A stretch of DNA of 64,000 nucleotides, from positions 310,001 to 374,000 of the forward strand of contig NZ_FPCK01000003.1 of assembly GCF_900116545.1 (NCBI RefSeq), given 5' to 3'. Below the pieces are notes generated by a model, which was not told the DNA's origin, searched no databases, and saw only the letters and a program-made list of their open reading frames with translations. This document shows, piece by piece, positions 47,438 to 56,071 of the stretch. The position numbers and the translations under genes were made by a program. Source of the DNA: Devosia crocina. GTDB taxonomy: Bacteria; Pseudomonadota; Alphaproteobacteria; Rhizobiales; Devosiaceae. Each line of letters starts with the position of its first letter. The first letter of the stretch is position 1.

Positions 47438-48577
47438 ATGGACAGTTTTTGCGAGGGACGCTTGGTTCCCTTGGGCAAGGGAGTAGACCAGTTCGTCGTG
47501 ACCGGGCAAGCGCAAGCCATCATCCTCGGCATCGAGACCAGCTGCGATGAAACCGCCGCCGCCATAGTGGTGCGGGATCAATCCGGCCGCGGCACCATTC
47601 GTTCCAATGTAGTGCGCAGCCAGCTCGATGAGCATGCCGCCTTTGGTGGCGTCGTGCCCGAACTGGCAGCGCGCGCCCATGTCGAATGGCTCGACCACAT
47701 CATCGCCCAGGCGATCCAAGAAGCTGGGATCGAGCTTTGCGAGATCGACGCTGTTGCCGCAACCGCCGGTCCCGGCCTGATCGGGGGCGTCCTTGTGGGG
47801 CTCACCACTGCCAAGGCGCTCGCAGCCTCTCTCGACAAGCCCCTGATCGGGGTCAATCATCTCGAAGGCCATGCGCTGACGGCCCGTTTGACCAATGGTG
47901 TCGCCTTTCCCTATCTGATGCTGCTTGTATCCGGTGGCCACAGCCAGTTCGTGCTGGTGCGCGGCGTCGGCGATTACGAGCGCTGGGGTGGCACCATCGA
48001 CGATGCGCTCGGGGAAGCTTTCGATAAAGTCGCCAAGCTGCTCTCGCTCGGCCATCCGGGCGGTCCGGCGCTAGAGCACACCGCGCGGCTCGGCGATCCC
48101 AAGCGCTTCAAGTTTCCACGGCCGCTGCTTCGGGAAGATCGGCTCGATTTTTCCTTTTCCGGGCTCAAAACCGCTGTCCGTCTTCAGGCCGAGGCCTTGG
48201 CACCCCTGAGCGACCAGGATGTCGCCGATATCGCAGCGAGCTTCCAGGATACGGTGGCCCATATCGTGGGTTATCGCGCCCGCCAGGCGCTCGAGCGGTT
48301 CAGCACGCTCTTTCCCACCGAGCCGATCCGGCTGGTCGTCGCCGGCGGCGTTGCCGCCAATCGCCGGATCGCCGAAACGCTTGAAACACCCTGCCACGAA
48401 TTTGGCGCCGAACTGATTGTACCGCCCATCGCGCTTTGTACCGATAATGGCGCCATGATCGCCTGGGCCGGTGCCGAACGCCTCGCCTTGGGGAGCAGCG
48501 ATTCGCTCGCGATTGCCGCCCGGCCGCGTTGGCCGCTTCAGGACGAGACCATGCAGGTGAAACGCCATGGCACTTGA
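47438..48577 (+). CDS. tsaD: tRNA N6-threonylcarbamoyladenosine transferase TsaD
   Basis: 379 residues if ATG 47438 is used; the conserved start [15 protein letters not shown] begins at residue 28, so a later GTG at 47498 is equally possible. Metal ligands are in NHLEGHA, with ASP-type nucleotide motifs GGVAANRRI. It makes the universal t6A modification of tRNAs. Operon with gpsA (11-base overlap), yciI and EVE. Confidence 0.95.
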   Translation: MDSFCEGRLVPLGKGVDQFVVTGQAQAIILGIETSCDETAAAIVVRDQSGRGTIRSNVVRSQLDEHAAFGGVVPELAARAHVEWLDHIIAQAIQEAGIELCEIDAVAATAGPGLIGGVLVGLTTAKALAASLDKPLIGVNHLEGHALTARLTNGVAFPYLMLLVSGGHSQFVLVRGVGDYERWGGTIDDALGEAFDKVAKLLSLGHPGGPALEHTARLGDPKRFKFPRPLLREDRLDFSFSGLKTAVRLQAEALAPLSDQDVADIAASFQDTVAHIVGYRARQALERFSTLFPTEPIRLVVAGGVAANRRIAETLETPCHEFGAELIVPPIALCTDNGAMIAWAGAERLALGSSDSLAIAARPRWPLQDETMQVKRHGT

Positions 48578-49553
48578 AACCGTCGCCGTCTTTGGTGCTG
48601 GCGCCTGGGGCACGGCACTGGCCCAGGCCTCTGCCATGGCTGGACGGGAAGTGAGCCTGATCGTCCGCACCGAGGCGCAAGCCGATGCAATCAATGCTTC
48701 CCATGCAAACGAGGTCGCCCTGCCCGGCCAGACCCTGCTTCCGGCCATCACCGCGAAAACAGATGTAAGCGATGCTGACATCATCATTCTCGCTGTGCCT
48801 GCGCAGGCAACGCGAACACTGCTTACATCGCTTGACCCCCATCTTTTATCCGAAAAACCCGTGATCCTTTCGGCCAAGGGGCTCGAAGTAGGGACATTGG
48901 CGCGGCAGAGCGAGATCCTTGCCGACATGGCACCGCGCGCCATCGGTCATGTGCTCTCGGGTCCGAGCTTTGCCGGCGACGTCGCCGCCGGACGGCCCAC
49001 AGCCGTAACCCTTGCGGGCGACGATGCAAATCTGACCTCGGACCTTGCCGCAGCACTGGCCGGACCGAGCTTCCGCCCCTATGCGGCCGATGATCGGATC
49101 GGGGTTGAAGTGGCCGGTGCGCTCAAGAACGTTTATGCCCTCGCTTGCGGTGCCGTTGAAGGCGCCCGGCTTGGCGCCTCTGCCCGATCCGCCCTGATTG
49201 CACGGGCCTATGCTGAAATGGCCCGCATGGTCCACGCTCTCGGGGGCTCGGCCCACACCCTGACCGGACTGGCCGGCCTTGGCGACCTTACGCTCACCTG
49301 CACCTCCATCCAGTCACGCAATTATCAGTTTGGTATGGCGCTCGGCGCCGGAGGCCGGACCCAAGAGATCCTTGCCGGCGGCGCCAAGCTCGCTGAGGGA
49401 GTTGCCACCGCGCCGGTTGCCGCAGCGCTCGCGCGCAGCCTCGACGTCGACGCTCCGCTGATCGACGCAGTCGATGCCGTGGTGGCGGCGCGCGCCGATA
49501 TTGCTACCGTGGTCGCGGGCCTCATGGCTCGCCCGCTCAAAAGGGAACATTGA
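48567..49553 (+). CDS. gpsA: NAD(P)H-dependent glycerol-3-phosphate dehydrogenase
   Basis: 328 residues. Rossmann motif [12 protein letters not shown] at the start and the substrate-binding [29 protein letters not shown] regions are intact. It reduces dihydroxyacetone phosphate to sn-glycerol-3-phosphate for phospholipids. Overlaps tsaD and runs into the YciI gene, so one operon. Confidence 0.95.
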   Translation: MALETVAVFGAGAWGTALAQASAMAGREVSLIVRTEAQADAINASHANEVALPGQTLLPAITAKTDVSDADIIILAVPAQATRTLLTSLDPHLLSEKPVILSAKGLEVGTLARQSEILADMAPRAIGHVLSGPSFAGDVAAGRPTAVTLAGDDANLTSDLAAALAGPSFRPYAADDRIGVEVAGALKNVYALACGAVEGARLGASARSALIARAYAEMARMVHALGGSAHTLTGLAGLGDLTLTCTSIQSRNYQFGMALGAGGRTQEILAGGAKLAEGVATAPVAAALARSLDVDAPLIDAVDAVVAARADIATVVAGLMARPLKREH

Positions 49554-49555
49554 AC

Positions 49556-49849
49556 ATGCTCTATGCCATGATTGCCAAGGACGCCGCGGGTGCCCTGCAA
49601 AAGCGTCTGGACACCCGCCCCGTGCATCTCGACCACCTCAATTCGCTGGGCAAGAAACTGGTCTTTGCCGGCGCTCTTCTTGGCGATGGCGATCAGCCGG
49701 AAGGTTCGATCGTCGTGTTCGAAGCCGAGACCCTGGAAGAAGCACAGGCTCTTGCTGCCGCCGACCCCTTCGTGCCGGCCGGTGTATTCGAAAGCTATGA
49801 AGTCAAGCGCTGGCGCATCGCCATCAACACCACTGGCGTGGAGTTCTAA
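49556..49849 (+). CDS. YciI-like protein
   Basis: 97 residues from ATG 49556 (AAGGGAA upstream; a TTG two codons earlier is less likely). The single YCII domain shows RPVHLDHLNSLGKKLVFAGALL and DPFVPAGVFESYEV, with the catalytic-like His-Asp seen in the family. The biochemical role is unknown. Third gene of the tsaD operon. Confidence 0.9.
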   Translation: MLYAMIAKDAAGALQKRLDTRPVHLDHLNSLGKKLVFAGALLGDGDQPEGSIVVFEAETLEEAQALAAADPFVPAGVFESYEVKRWRIAINTTGVEF

Positions 49850-49854
49850 GCTCC

Positions 49855-50289
49855 ATGGCCTATTGGCTGATGAAGTCCGAACCCGATGTTTTCTCTTTTG
49901 ACGATCTCGTCGCCAAGACCGCGAGCGGTGAAGCGGAAGAGTGGCATGGCGTGCGCAACTATGCGGCGCGCAACAATATGCGCGCCATGGAAATCGGCGA
50001 CGAGGCGTTTTTCTACCACTCCAATATCGGCAAGGAGATCGTCGGTATCATGAAGGTTGTGGCCAGGGCCCACCCGGATTCGACCGCCGACCTCAACGCC
50101 AAGGGCGAGGTCGTGTGGGACTGCGTCGATGTTCAGTCGGTTAAGCCGTTTCCCCGCCCGGTCGGGCTTGCAGAGATCAAGGCCACACAAGCCCTTTCAG
50201 ACCTCGAACTTGTCAAGCTCTCACGGCTTTCGGTGTCCAAGGTCAGCGAAGCGGAATGGAAACTGCTCTGCAAGATGGGCGGGCTCTAA
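49855..50289 (+). CDS. EVE domain protein
   Basis: 144 residues. The start MAYWLMKSEPDVFSFDDL and GDEAFFYHSN are diagnostic of the EVE/PUA-like fold, which in relatives recognises modified nucleobases. Last gene of the tsaD-gpsA-yciI-EVE operon, 5 bases after yciI; this neighbourhood recurs in Hyphomicrobiales. Confidence 0.92.
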   Translation: MAYWLMKSEPDVFSFDDLVAKTASGEAEEWHGVRNYAARNNMRAMEIGDEAFFYHSNIGKEIVGIMKVVARAHPDSTADLNAKGEVVWDCVDVQSVKPFPRPVGLAEIKATQALSDLELVKLSRLSVSKVSEAEWKLLCKMGGL

Positions 50290-50316
50290 GCCGCTGCCAG
50301 GCGGCCCAGGCCAAAT

Positions 50317-50332
50317 GGATTCACGTGAAACG
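50317..50332. promoter_or_regulatory. Degenerate parS-like site (13/16)
   Basis: Intergenic, between the EVE gene and the small minus-strand gene. Mismatches to the consensus at positions 1, 3 and 16, with the CACGTG core and GAAAC arm intact. About 10.8 kb from parB. Confidence 0.35.
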
Positions 50333-50337
50333 CCGGT

Positions 50338-50637
50338 TCAGTCTCTCGGCACGAAGGTGAATTCGGCTTCGTTGCCGCCTGCCGGATCATCGCTGACATC
50401 GATCGCGAGGCCGGCTTCATCGAGGGCGGCAAACCATTCGTCCCAGCTGACGAGCTGGAATCCGTCGATCCGGTCCGGTCCCTCGTTGCCATCGGCATTG
50501 AGCTCATACTGTCCGAAGGTCAGCTGCAGCACAGTGCGAGTGCCCGTTCCTTCCGGGGTTTCCATCAGCACCGGATTGCCGCCACGCGCTTCAGCCCATT
50601 CGCGGATCTCCTGGCGGTCGGTCAGAACTTTGGGCAT
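50338..50637 (-). CDS. Small conserved hypothetical protein
   Basis: 99 residues with a clear AAAGGAGAG site before ATG 50637. It begins LTDRQEIREWAEARGGNPVLM, a pattern I recall in small alphaproteobacterial proteins sometimes misnamed as glucan-branching enzymes; no enzyme motif is visible. Acidic, no membrane segment. Function unknown. Monocistronic by layout. Confidence 0.75.
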   Translation of the reverse strand: MPKVLTDRQEIREWAEARGGNPVLMETPEGTGTRTVLQLTFGQYELNADGNEGPDRIDGFQLVSWDEWFAALDEAGLAIDVSDDPAGGNEAEFTFVPRD

Positions 50638-50766
50638 GGCGCTCTCCTTTGTTTTCGCGTCAAGCTCAATCCAGCGCCGCCTGCAAGGTTCCTTGCCACG
50701 CTTGACCGTTTGCGTGACGGCGCAAGCCTGCTAAGGGTGCAGACCGGAAAGACGCTGGGGAACACA

Positions 50767-51303
50767 ATGCCTGCGCCAGACAAGAAAATCCTGATGGGCA
50801 AGATCGGTGCTGCTCACGGCATCAAGGGCGAAGTTCGCATCACCACCTATACTGGCGACCCCGAAGCCATTGCGAGCTATGGCCCGCTTGAAACTGATCG
50901 CCCGGGTCTGAGCGTCACCATCGAAAGTGCGCGGCTCAACAAGACGGTTCTCGTGGCGCGCCTCAAGGGCGTGCGCGATCGCAATACGGCAGAGCTTCTT
51001 AATGGCGTGTCGCTCTTTATCGACCGGGAACAATTGCCCGATCCTGATGACGAAGACGATTTCTACCATGCTGATCTGATCGGTCTTGATGCGCGGCTTG
51101 AAAGCGGTGTGAGCATCGGGGCAGTTTCCGCCCTTTTGAATTATGGTGCCGGCGATCTCATCGAAGTTCGCGATCCGCGCTCAGGTGATACGTTTCTTTA
51201 TCCCTTCACACGCACCGTCGTGCCGACCGTCCGTGTGAGCGAGGGCTTTCTGGTCATTGCCCCACCGCTCGATGCCGAACCGGGCGAGGAAGAGCCAGAC
51301 TGA
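50767..51303 (+). CDS. rimM: Ribosome maturation factor RimM
   Basis: 178 residues from ATG 50767. The RimM N-domain start [16 protein letters not shown] and the PRC-barrel half ([15 protein letters not shown] to FLVIAPP) are intact. It helps assemble the 30S head. Starts the rimM-trmD-rplS run; rpsP, usually just upstream in other bacteria, is not in the window. Confidence 0.94.
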   Translation: MPAPDKKILMGKIGAAHGIKGEVRITTYTGDPEAIASYGPLETDRPGLSVTIESARLNKTVLVARLKGVRDRNTAELLNGVSLFIDREQLPDPDDEDDFYHADLIGLDARLESGVSIGAVSALLNYGAGDLIEVRDPRSGDTFLYPFTRTVVPTVRVSEGFLVIAPPLDAEPGEEEPD

Positions 51304-51314
51304 TCGGGCAGACC

Positions 51315-51995
51315 ATGTTTTCGGCCGATATCATCACCCTTTTTCCCGACCTTTTCCCAGGACCACTCGGCGCATCCGTTCTGGGGCGCGGCATGGCGGA
51401 TGGGCTCTGGACGCTTAAGGCCCACCATCTGCGCGACTTTGCAACCGATCGGCACCGCACCGTCGACGATACCCCATCGGGCGGCGGCGCCGGCATGGTG
51501 CTCAAGCCCGATATCCTGGGCAAAGCCATCGACACGATTGCGCCTGCCAGCGACCCTCGCCCGCGTATTCTGATGTCGCCCCGCGGCAAGCCGCTGACCC
51601 AAAGGCGCGCCCATGAGCTTGCCACCGGCGCGGGCGCCGTCATCGTGTGCGGTCGGTTCGAAGGCGTTGACCAGCGGGTGATCGATGCACGCCACCTCGA
51701 AGAGATCTCCATCGGCGACTATGTGCTGGCTGGCGGAGAAGTCGCCGCCATGGTTCTGCTTGAAGCGGTCGTCCGCCTGATCCCTGGCGTTCTTGGTGCG
51801 CTCGACAGCCGGGACGAGGAGAGCTTTGAAAACGGGCTGCTCGAATATCCTCATTACACCCGTCCGCAGAACTTCGAAGGCCGGGAAATTCCTGCAATCC
51901 TGACTTCGGGTGACCACGCCCGGATCGCCCGGTGGCGGCACGAACAATCGCTTGCACTGACCAAGGCCCGGCGGCCGGATCTGCTGAAGAGCTGA
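51315..51995 (+). CDS. trmD: tRNA (guanine37-N1)-methyltransferase TrmD
   Basis: 226 residues, 11 bases after rimM. Motifs: [14 protein letters not shown] at the start, [26 protein letters not shown] and DYVLAGGE forming the SAM-binding knot. It makes m1G37, preventing frameshifts. The N-terminal ATG 51315 is chosen by family match. Confidence 0.95.
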   Translation: MFSADIITLFPDLFPGPLGASVLGRGMADGLWTLKAHHLRDFATDRHRTVDDTPSGGGAGMVLKPDILGKAIDTIAPASDPRPRILMSPRGKPLTQRRAHELATGAGAVIVCGRFEGVDQRVIDARHLEEISIGDYVLAGGEVAAMVLLEAVVRLIPGVLGALDSRDEESFENGLLEYPHYTRPQNFEGREIPAILTSGDHARIARWRHEQSLALTKARRPDLLKS

Positions 51996-52201
51996 CGAGA
52001 AGGCCTCAGGGTGAGGGCTGCTGAAACTGCCGCCTCGCGCCCAAATCCCCTAGACTTCCGGCCCATTTTCCCCTATGAGCCGCCCATTCGCGCGCCAGGG
52101 ATCGGACCTGTCGTGCGACAAGATCAAAAAGACTACCCCTCCGTTACAACCAAGACCGGGTGACACAGTCGCCCCACGATAAGATCAGAACGGATCGTAA
52201 A

Positions 52202-52753
52202 ATGAGCAGCATTATCGAACAGCTCAACGCCGAGCAGGTCGCCCTGCAGGCGTCCAAGCGCGAACTCCCCGAATTCACCCATGGCGATACTGTCAAGGTG
52301 TGGGTCAAGATTCGCGAAGGCGACAAGGAACGCCTCCAGGCCTATGAAGGCGTCGTGATTGCCCGCTCCGGCGGCGGCATCATGGAAAGCTTCACCGTGC
52401 GCAAGATTTCGTACGGCGAAGGCGTGGAACGCGTGTTCCCGATCTACTCGCCCAATATCGCTTCGGTCGAAGTGATCAAGCGCGGTAAGGTCCGTCGCGC
52501 CAAGCTCTACTACCTGCGTGATCGTCGCGGTAAGTCGGCTCGTATCTTCGAATCGACGAACGCCCGTACCCGCAAGATCGAAGCCGGCGAACGCGAAGCA
52601 GCTCAGGCCGCTCGTGAAGCCCGCGAAGCCGAAAAGATCGCTGCTGCAGAAGCCTTCGCTGCCGAACAGGCTGCCAAGGACGCTGAAGCTGCGGCCGCCG
52701 CTGCTGCTGCCGAGCAGGCCGCTGCCGCTGAAGGCGAAGCCAAGAGCGAATAA
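52202..52753 (+). CDS. rplS: Large-subunit ribosomal protein L19 with Ala/Glu-rich tail
   Basis: 183 residues from ATG 52202. The L19 core (about 1-125) has [16 protein letters not shown] and [12 protein letters not shown]; core L19 is about 115 long. The remaining 60 residues are a low-complexity Ala/Glu/Lys helix (tail [15 protein letters not shown]), an alphaproteobacterial extension. It follows trmD by 206 bases, possibly with its own promoter, and ends before two terminators. Confidence 0.95.
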   Translation: MSSIIEQLNAEQVALQASKRELPEFTHGDTVKVWVKIREGDKERLQAYEGVVIARSGGGIMESFTVRKISYGEGVERVFPIYSPNIASVEVIKRGKVRRAKLYYLRDRRGKSARIFESTNARTRKIEAGEREAAQAAREAREAEKIAAAEAFAAEQAAKDAEAAAAAAAAEQAAAAEGEAKSE

Positions 52754-52759
52754 GCCGGA

Positions 52760-52825
52760 AGCGGCCCAGCCGCTTTTGTCTTCGAGCAATATCAAGGCCC
52801 GGCCCTTATGGTGCCGGGCTTTTTA
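52760..52825 (+). terminator. Tandem terminators after rplS
   Basis: First hairpin AGCGGC/GCCGCT (52760-52774) followed by TTTTG; second GCCCGGC/GCCGGGC (52797-52819) followed by TTTTTAT. The second is the stronger. Both lie before xth. Confidence 0.8.
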
Positions 52826-52954
52826 TATGGCTCTGTTGGTCCTGACAGGGGCCGTCAGCAGGGCAGAGGCTTTAGCCGATTTCGGCTTTACCCCTCCGCC
52901 TCGCCTGTCCATAAGGACCGGGATTTTACCGCTGGGAATAGAATTGGAGCGCCA

Positions 52955-53767
52955 ATGACCCTTTCCGTTGTCACCTGGAACATCAACTCTGTTCGCCTGC
53001 GCATCGACATGGTTCTCGACTTCCTGCGCCAGTACCAGCCCGATGTTCTGATGCTGCAGGAGATCAAGTGCACCAATGACCAGTTCCCTCGCAACGCCTT
53101 CATCGAGAACGGCTATCCCCACATGGCCGTTCATGGGCAGAAGGGCTATCACGGCGTTGCCATCGTCTCTAAATTTCCCCTCACCGACATTTCGAGCCGC
53201 GTTTTCTGCGAGATCCCTGAGTCGCGCCATGTCTCCGCTCTTGTCGATCTTGGTCACGGTCCCTTTACGCTCCACAATTTCTACATTCCGGCCGGCGGTG
53301 ATGAACCTGACCCCGAGATCAATCCCAAGTTCAAGCACAAGCTGGGTTTTCTCTCTGAGCTCAAGATCTGGTTCAATGAACCGATGTTCCAGCGCGGGCA
53401 GTTGATTGCAGGCGATTTCAATATCGCCCCGCATGAGAACGATGTGTGGAGCCATAAGCAACTGCTCAAGATCGTAAGCCACACTCCGGTCGAGACCGAA
53501 GCGCTCGATGCGCTTCTCACCGGCGGCCACGGCTGGGTCGACCTCGTGCGAAAGCACGTGCCCTATGACCAGAAGCTCTATTCCTGGTGGAGCTATCGCA
53601 GTGCGGATTGGAACGCCTCGGACAAGGGCCGGCGCCTCGATCATATCTGGTCGACGGGCGATGTCGCCGAACGCTCGGTCTCAGCCGAAATCATCCGCCC
53701 TGCCCGTGGCTGGACCGACAAACCCAGCGACCACGTGCCGGTGATTGCCCGCTTTGCGAGGCCGTAG
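52955..53767 (+). CDS. xth: Exodeoxyribonuclease III
   Basis: 270 residues from ATG 52955 after TTGGAGCG. Motifs: VTWNINSVRLR, LMLQEIKC, GDFNIAP and C-terminal RLDHIW with SDHVPV, the AP-endonuclease active site. It repairs abasic DNA and removes 3' blocking groups. Stand-alone between terminator-flanked rplS and the convergent cNMP gene. Confidence 0.95.
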   Translation: MTLSVVTWNINSVRLRIDMVLDFLRQYQPDVLMLQEIKCTNDQFPRNAFIENGYPHMAVHGQKGYHGVAIVSKFPLTDISSRVFCEIPESRHVSALVDLGHGPFTLHNFYIPAGGDEPDPEINPKFKHKLGFLSELKIWFNEPMFQRGQLIAGDFNIAPHENDVWSHKQLLKIVSHTPVETEALDALLTGGHGWVDLVRKHVPYDQKLYSWWSYRSADWNASDKGRRLDHIWSTGDVAERSVSAEIIRPARGWTDKPSDHVPVIARFARP

Positions 53768-53790
53768 GGTAGAGCAAATCAGTCTTCCCC

Positions 53791-53840
53791 CTGAGGTGAT
53801 CGCCACCAGAGAGGCTTGATAAGCCCGTGTGGCGCACCTC
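53791..53840. terminator. Nested palindrome between xth and the cNMP-binding gene
   Basis: A long imperfect stem (TGAGGTG.. at 53791-53805 with CACCTCA at 53828-53840) encloses a GGCTT/AAGCC hairpin (53812-53824). Between convergent genes, so probably a shared transcription end or a repeat element; lacks a clean T tract. Confidence 0.45.
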
Positions 53841-53860
53841 ACCATGGGGACGAACGGCGA

Positions 53861-54319
53861 TTAGCGCTCCTTCATCTTGCGTTTCAGCGGATCGAGCGCC
53901 GTCAGGTAGCCACTCAGTTCGCGCTCGATCCTCTGCGCAGCCTTCTGCGCCAGATCGGGATATTGCCGCATGAGCTTGAGGAAAGCCGAGCGCGGGACAA
54001 ACAGCAGATCGCAATCGGTCACGGCAGTGATCGTTACCGGACGCGGTTTGTCGAGAAACAGCGCCATGGGGGATATGATGCTGCCCGGTTCGGACAGTGC
54101 ATAGGGCTTGCCGGCTTCGACACCCTCGTTGCGTGCCTTGAGCGTGCCCTCGATTAACACATGAGCGCCCTGCGGCACGGTGCCAGCCTTGTAGATGACC
54201 TCGTCGGCCTCGGCATGGCGGCGATCGCTGGCAAAACCCAGCATGCGCCGCTGCTCGTCATCGCACATATTGAAGAAATCGGCGCGCCCAAGAATGGCGG
54301 CCGCATCGTCCATTCTCAT
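53861..54319 (-). CDS. Crp-family cyclic-nucleotide-binding-domain protein without HTH
   Basis: 152 residues from ATG 54319 (other in-frame ATG at 54313; TTG at 54358 less likely). The cNMP-binding roll is visible (DEVIYKAGTVPQGAHVLIEGTL, SEPGSIISPMALFLDKPRP). It stops after a C-terminal helix (RIERELSGYLTALDP), so the DNA-binding domain of Crp is absent; it may be a signalling subunit or bind an unknown ligand. Sits next to the OmpR-type regulator on the same strand. Confidence 0.78.
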   Translation of the reverse strand: MRMDDAAAILGRADFFNMCDDEQRRMLGFASDRRHAEADEVIYKAGTVPQGAHVLIEGTLKARNEGVEAGKPYALSEPGSIISPMALFLDKPRPVTITAVTDCDLLFVPRSAFLKLMRQYPDLAQKAAQRIERELSGYLTALDPLKRKMKER

Positions 54320-54425
54320 CGCCAACCGACCCGGATGCGCCCCGCTCGCCGGCGGCAATCCGGCGAGTCAACAGCTTTTCTATAGGCCAGTTTGCGTCTG
54401 GATTGAACACCCAAGCGTAACGCGG

Positions 54426-55109
54426 TCAGGGAACGAGCCGATATCCCCCATCTTCTGTCACCAAAAGCCGCGCATTGGAGGGGTCGCGCTCGATCTTCTG
54501 CCGCAAACGATAGATGTGGGTTTCAAGCGTATGGGTGGTCACGCGGTTATTGTAGCCCCAGACTTCCTTGAGCAGCACATCGCGCGTGATGGTCTTGGGC
54601 CCCTGGCGATACAGATACTTCAGGATCGAAGTTTCCTTGTCAGTCAGGCGAACCTTGGTGCCTTCCGTCGTCTCGAGCGTTTTGGCAGCGGGCTGGAAAC
54701 TATAGTGACCGATGGTGAAGACCGCGTCTTCGCTCTGGTCGTGCTGGCGAAGGGCGGCGTTGATACGCGCCAAGAGCACCGGAAAGCGGAAGGGCTTGGT
54801 CAGGTAGTCATTGGCGCCGGAATCGAGCCCTTTGATTTCGTCGGCTTCCGTGTCGTGCCCCGTCAACATCAGCACCGGGCTCTTATAGCCCTCCTCACGC
54901 ATCAACTTGACGGCATCGCGGCCATCCATGTCAGGCAGGCCCACATCGAGAATGGTCAGCTCGACATTGTTCTCGCGCACGGCCTTGAGAGCATCATTGG
55001 CGTTGCCGGCTTCGATGATGTCGAATTCCGGCTGGCCCTTGAGCTGATCGACCAATGTTTCGCGAAGATCCGCATCGTCGTCCACAACAAGGATGCGTCG
55101 CTTGTTCAT
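54426..55109 (-). CDS. OmpR/PhoB-family response regulator
   Basis: 227 residues from ATG 55109 (GGAGACG upstream). Receiver domain: acidic cluster D10-D12, phosphorylation D55, T83, K105 (LTKPF). Winged-helix DNA-binding domain from about 130 with the RLTDKETSILKYLYRQG and HTLETHIYRLRQKIE stretches. No histidine kinase lies next to it, so it is an orphan regulator; targets unknown. Confidence 0.93.
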   Translation of the reverse strand: MNKRRILVVDDDADLRETLVDQLKGQPEFDIIEAGNANDALKAVRENNVELTILDVGLPDMDGRDAVKLMREEGYKSPVLMLTGHDTEADEIKGLDSGANDYLTKPFRFPVLLARINAALRQHDQSEDAVFTIGHYSFQPAAKTLETTEGTKVRLTDKETSILKYLYRQGPKTITRDVLLKEVWGYNNRVTTHTLETHIYRLRQKIERDPSNARLLVTEDGGYRLVP

Positions 55110-55254
55110 TATCGTCTCCGGTATTTTGCTTTGCGGACCCAAGATCACAGGATTGCGACCTGCCTTGGACCCGACAATCACAAGGGCGTTATTCAGCTTC
55201 TAATAACGTGAGGCCGAAGAGAAAAGTTGCAGACCACGAGCCTTGGTTGCGCAG

Positions 55255-55941
55255 TCACACGGATGCCGGACGCCGACCGAAGAGGGCCGAACCGACCCGG
55301 ACATGCGTCGCGCCCATGGCGATGGCCGTCTCGAAATCGCCGCTCATCCCCATTGAGAGCTTTTCGACACCCGCAGTTTTCGCGAGTTCCGCCATTTGCG
55401 CGAAATAGGGGCCTGCCGGTTGCCCGTCTGGTGGGATGCACATGAGGCCCACAATCTCCAGCCCATGCACCGTTCGGCAGCGCCGGACGAAATCGACTGT
55501 CTCGCTAACCGAGATGCCAGCCTTCTGCGGCTCCCCACCGATATTGACCTGAACGAAACATGGCACCTTGCGCCCTGCCCGTTCCATTTCTGCCGCCAGC
55601 ACGCCGGCGAGCTTGTCCCGGTCCACCGATTCGATGATATCGAAAAGGGCTACAGCCTCGCGTGCCTTGTTGGATTGCAGCGGCCCGATCAGGTGCAACT
55701 CCACCCCGTCGAACTCGGTGCGCAGCTCTGGCCATTTGCCTTGGGCTTCCTGCACCCTGTTTTCTCCGAACACACGCTGCCCGGCCTGGAGAAAGGGCCG
55801 GATCGCTTCGGCGTCGAAGGTCTTGGACACCGCAACGAGTTCGACCTGCTCGGGTGGCGCGCCGAACCGGCCGCGGGCCTTCTCCATGCGGGTGCGGATA
55901 TAGTCCAGCGCCGAAGTGCCAGTGTTGAGGTGATCGGCCAT
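55255..55941 (-). CDS. YggS-family pyridoxal phosphate homeostasis protein
   Basis: 228 residues from ATG 55941. The PLP-binding Lys is in VELVAVSKTF, with FGENRVQEAQGK and GLMCIPP. Members bind PLP and affect amino-acid/PLP balance but have no clear catalytic activity. Divergent from leuS; 130 bases between. Confidence 0.94.
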   Translation of the reverse strand: MADHLNTGTSALDYIRTRMEKARGRFGAPPEQVELVAVSKTFDAEAIRPFLQAGQRVFGENRVQEAQGKWPELRTEFDGVELHLIGPLQSNKAREAVALFDIIESVDRDKLAGVLAAEMERAGRKVPCFVQVNIGGEPQKAGISVSETVDFVRRCRTVHGLEIVGLMCIPPDGQPAGPYFAQMAELAKTAGVEKLSMGMSGDFETAIAMGATHVRVGSALFGRRPASV

Positions 55942-56071
55942 ATGAAGGCCCCGTTTCTGTTGACCTTGAGGGGGATTTCTGGTGATGGTCCGGGTAGCCA
56001 AAAACCCCGAAAAGCGCAAGCGGGCCCGCTCTTTGCGGGTCATGGGACGATAACTTGCAAGGACGACAGAC

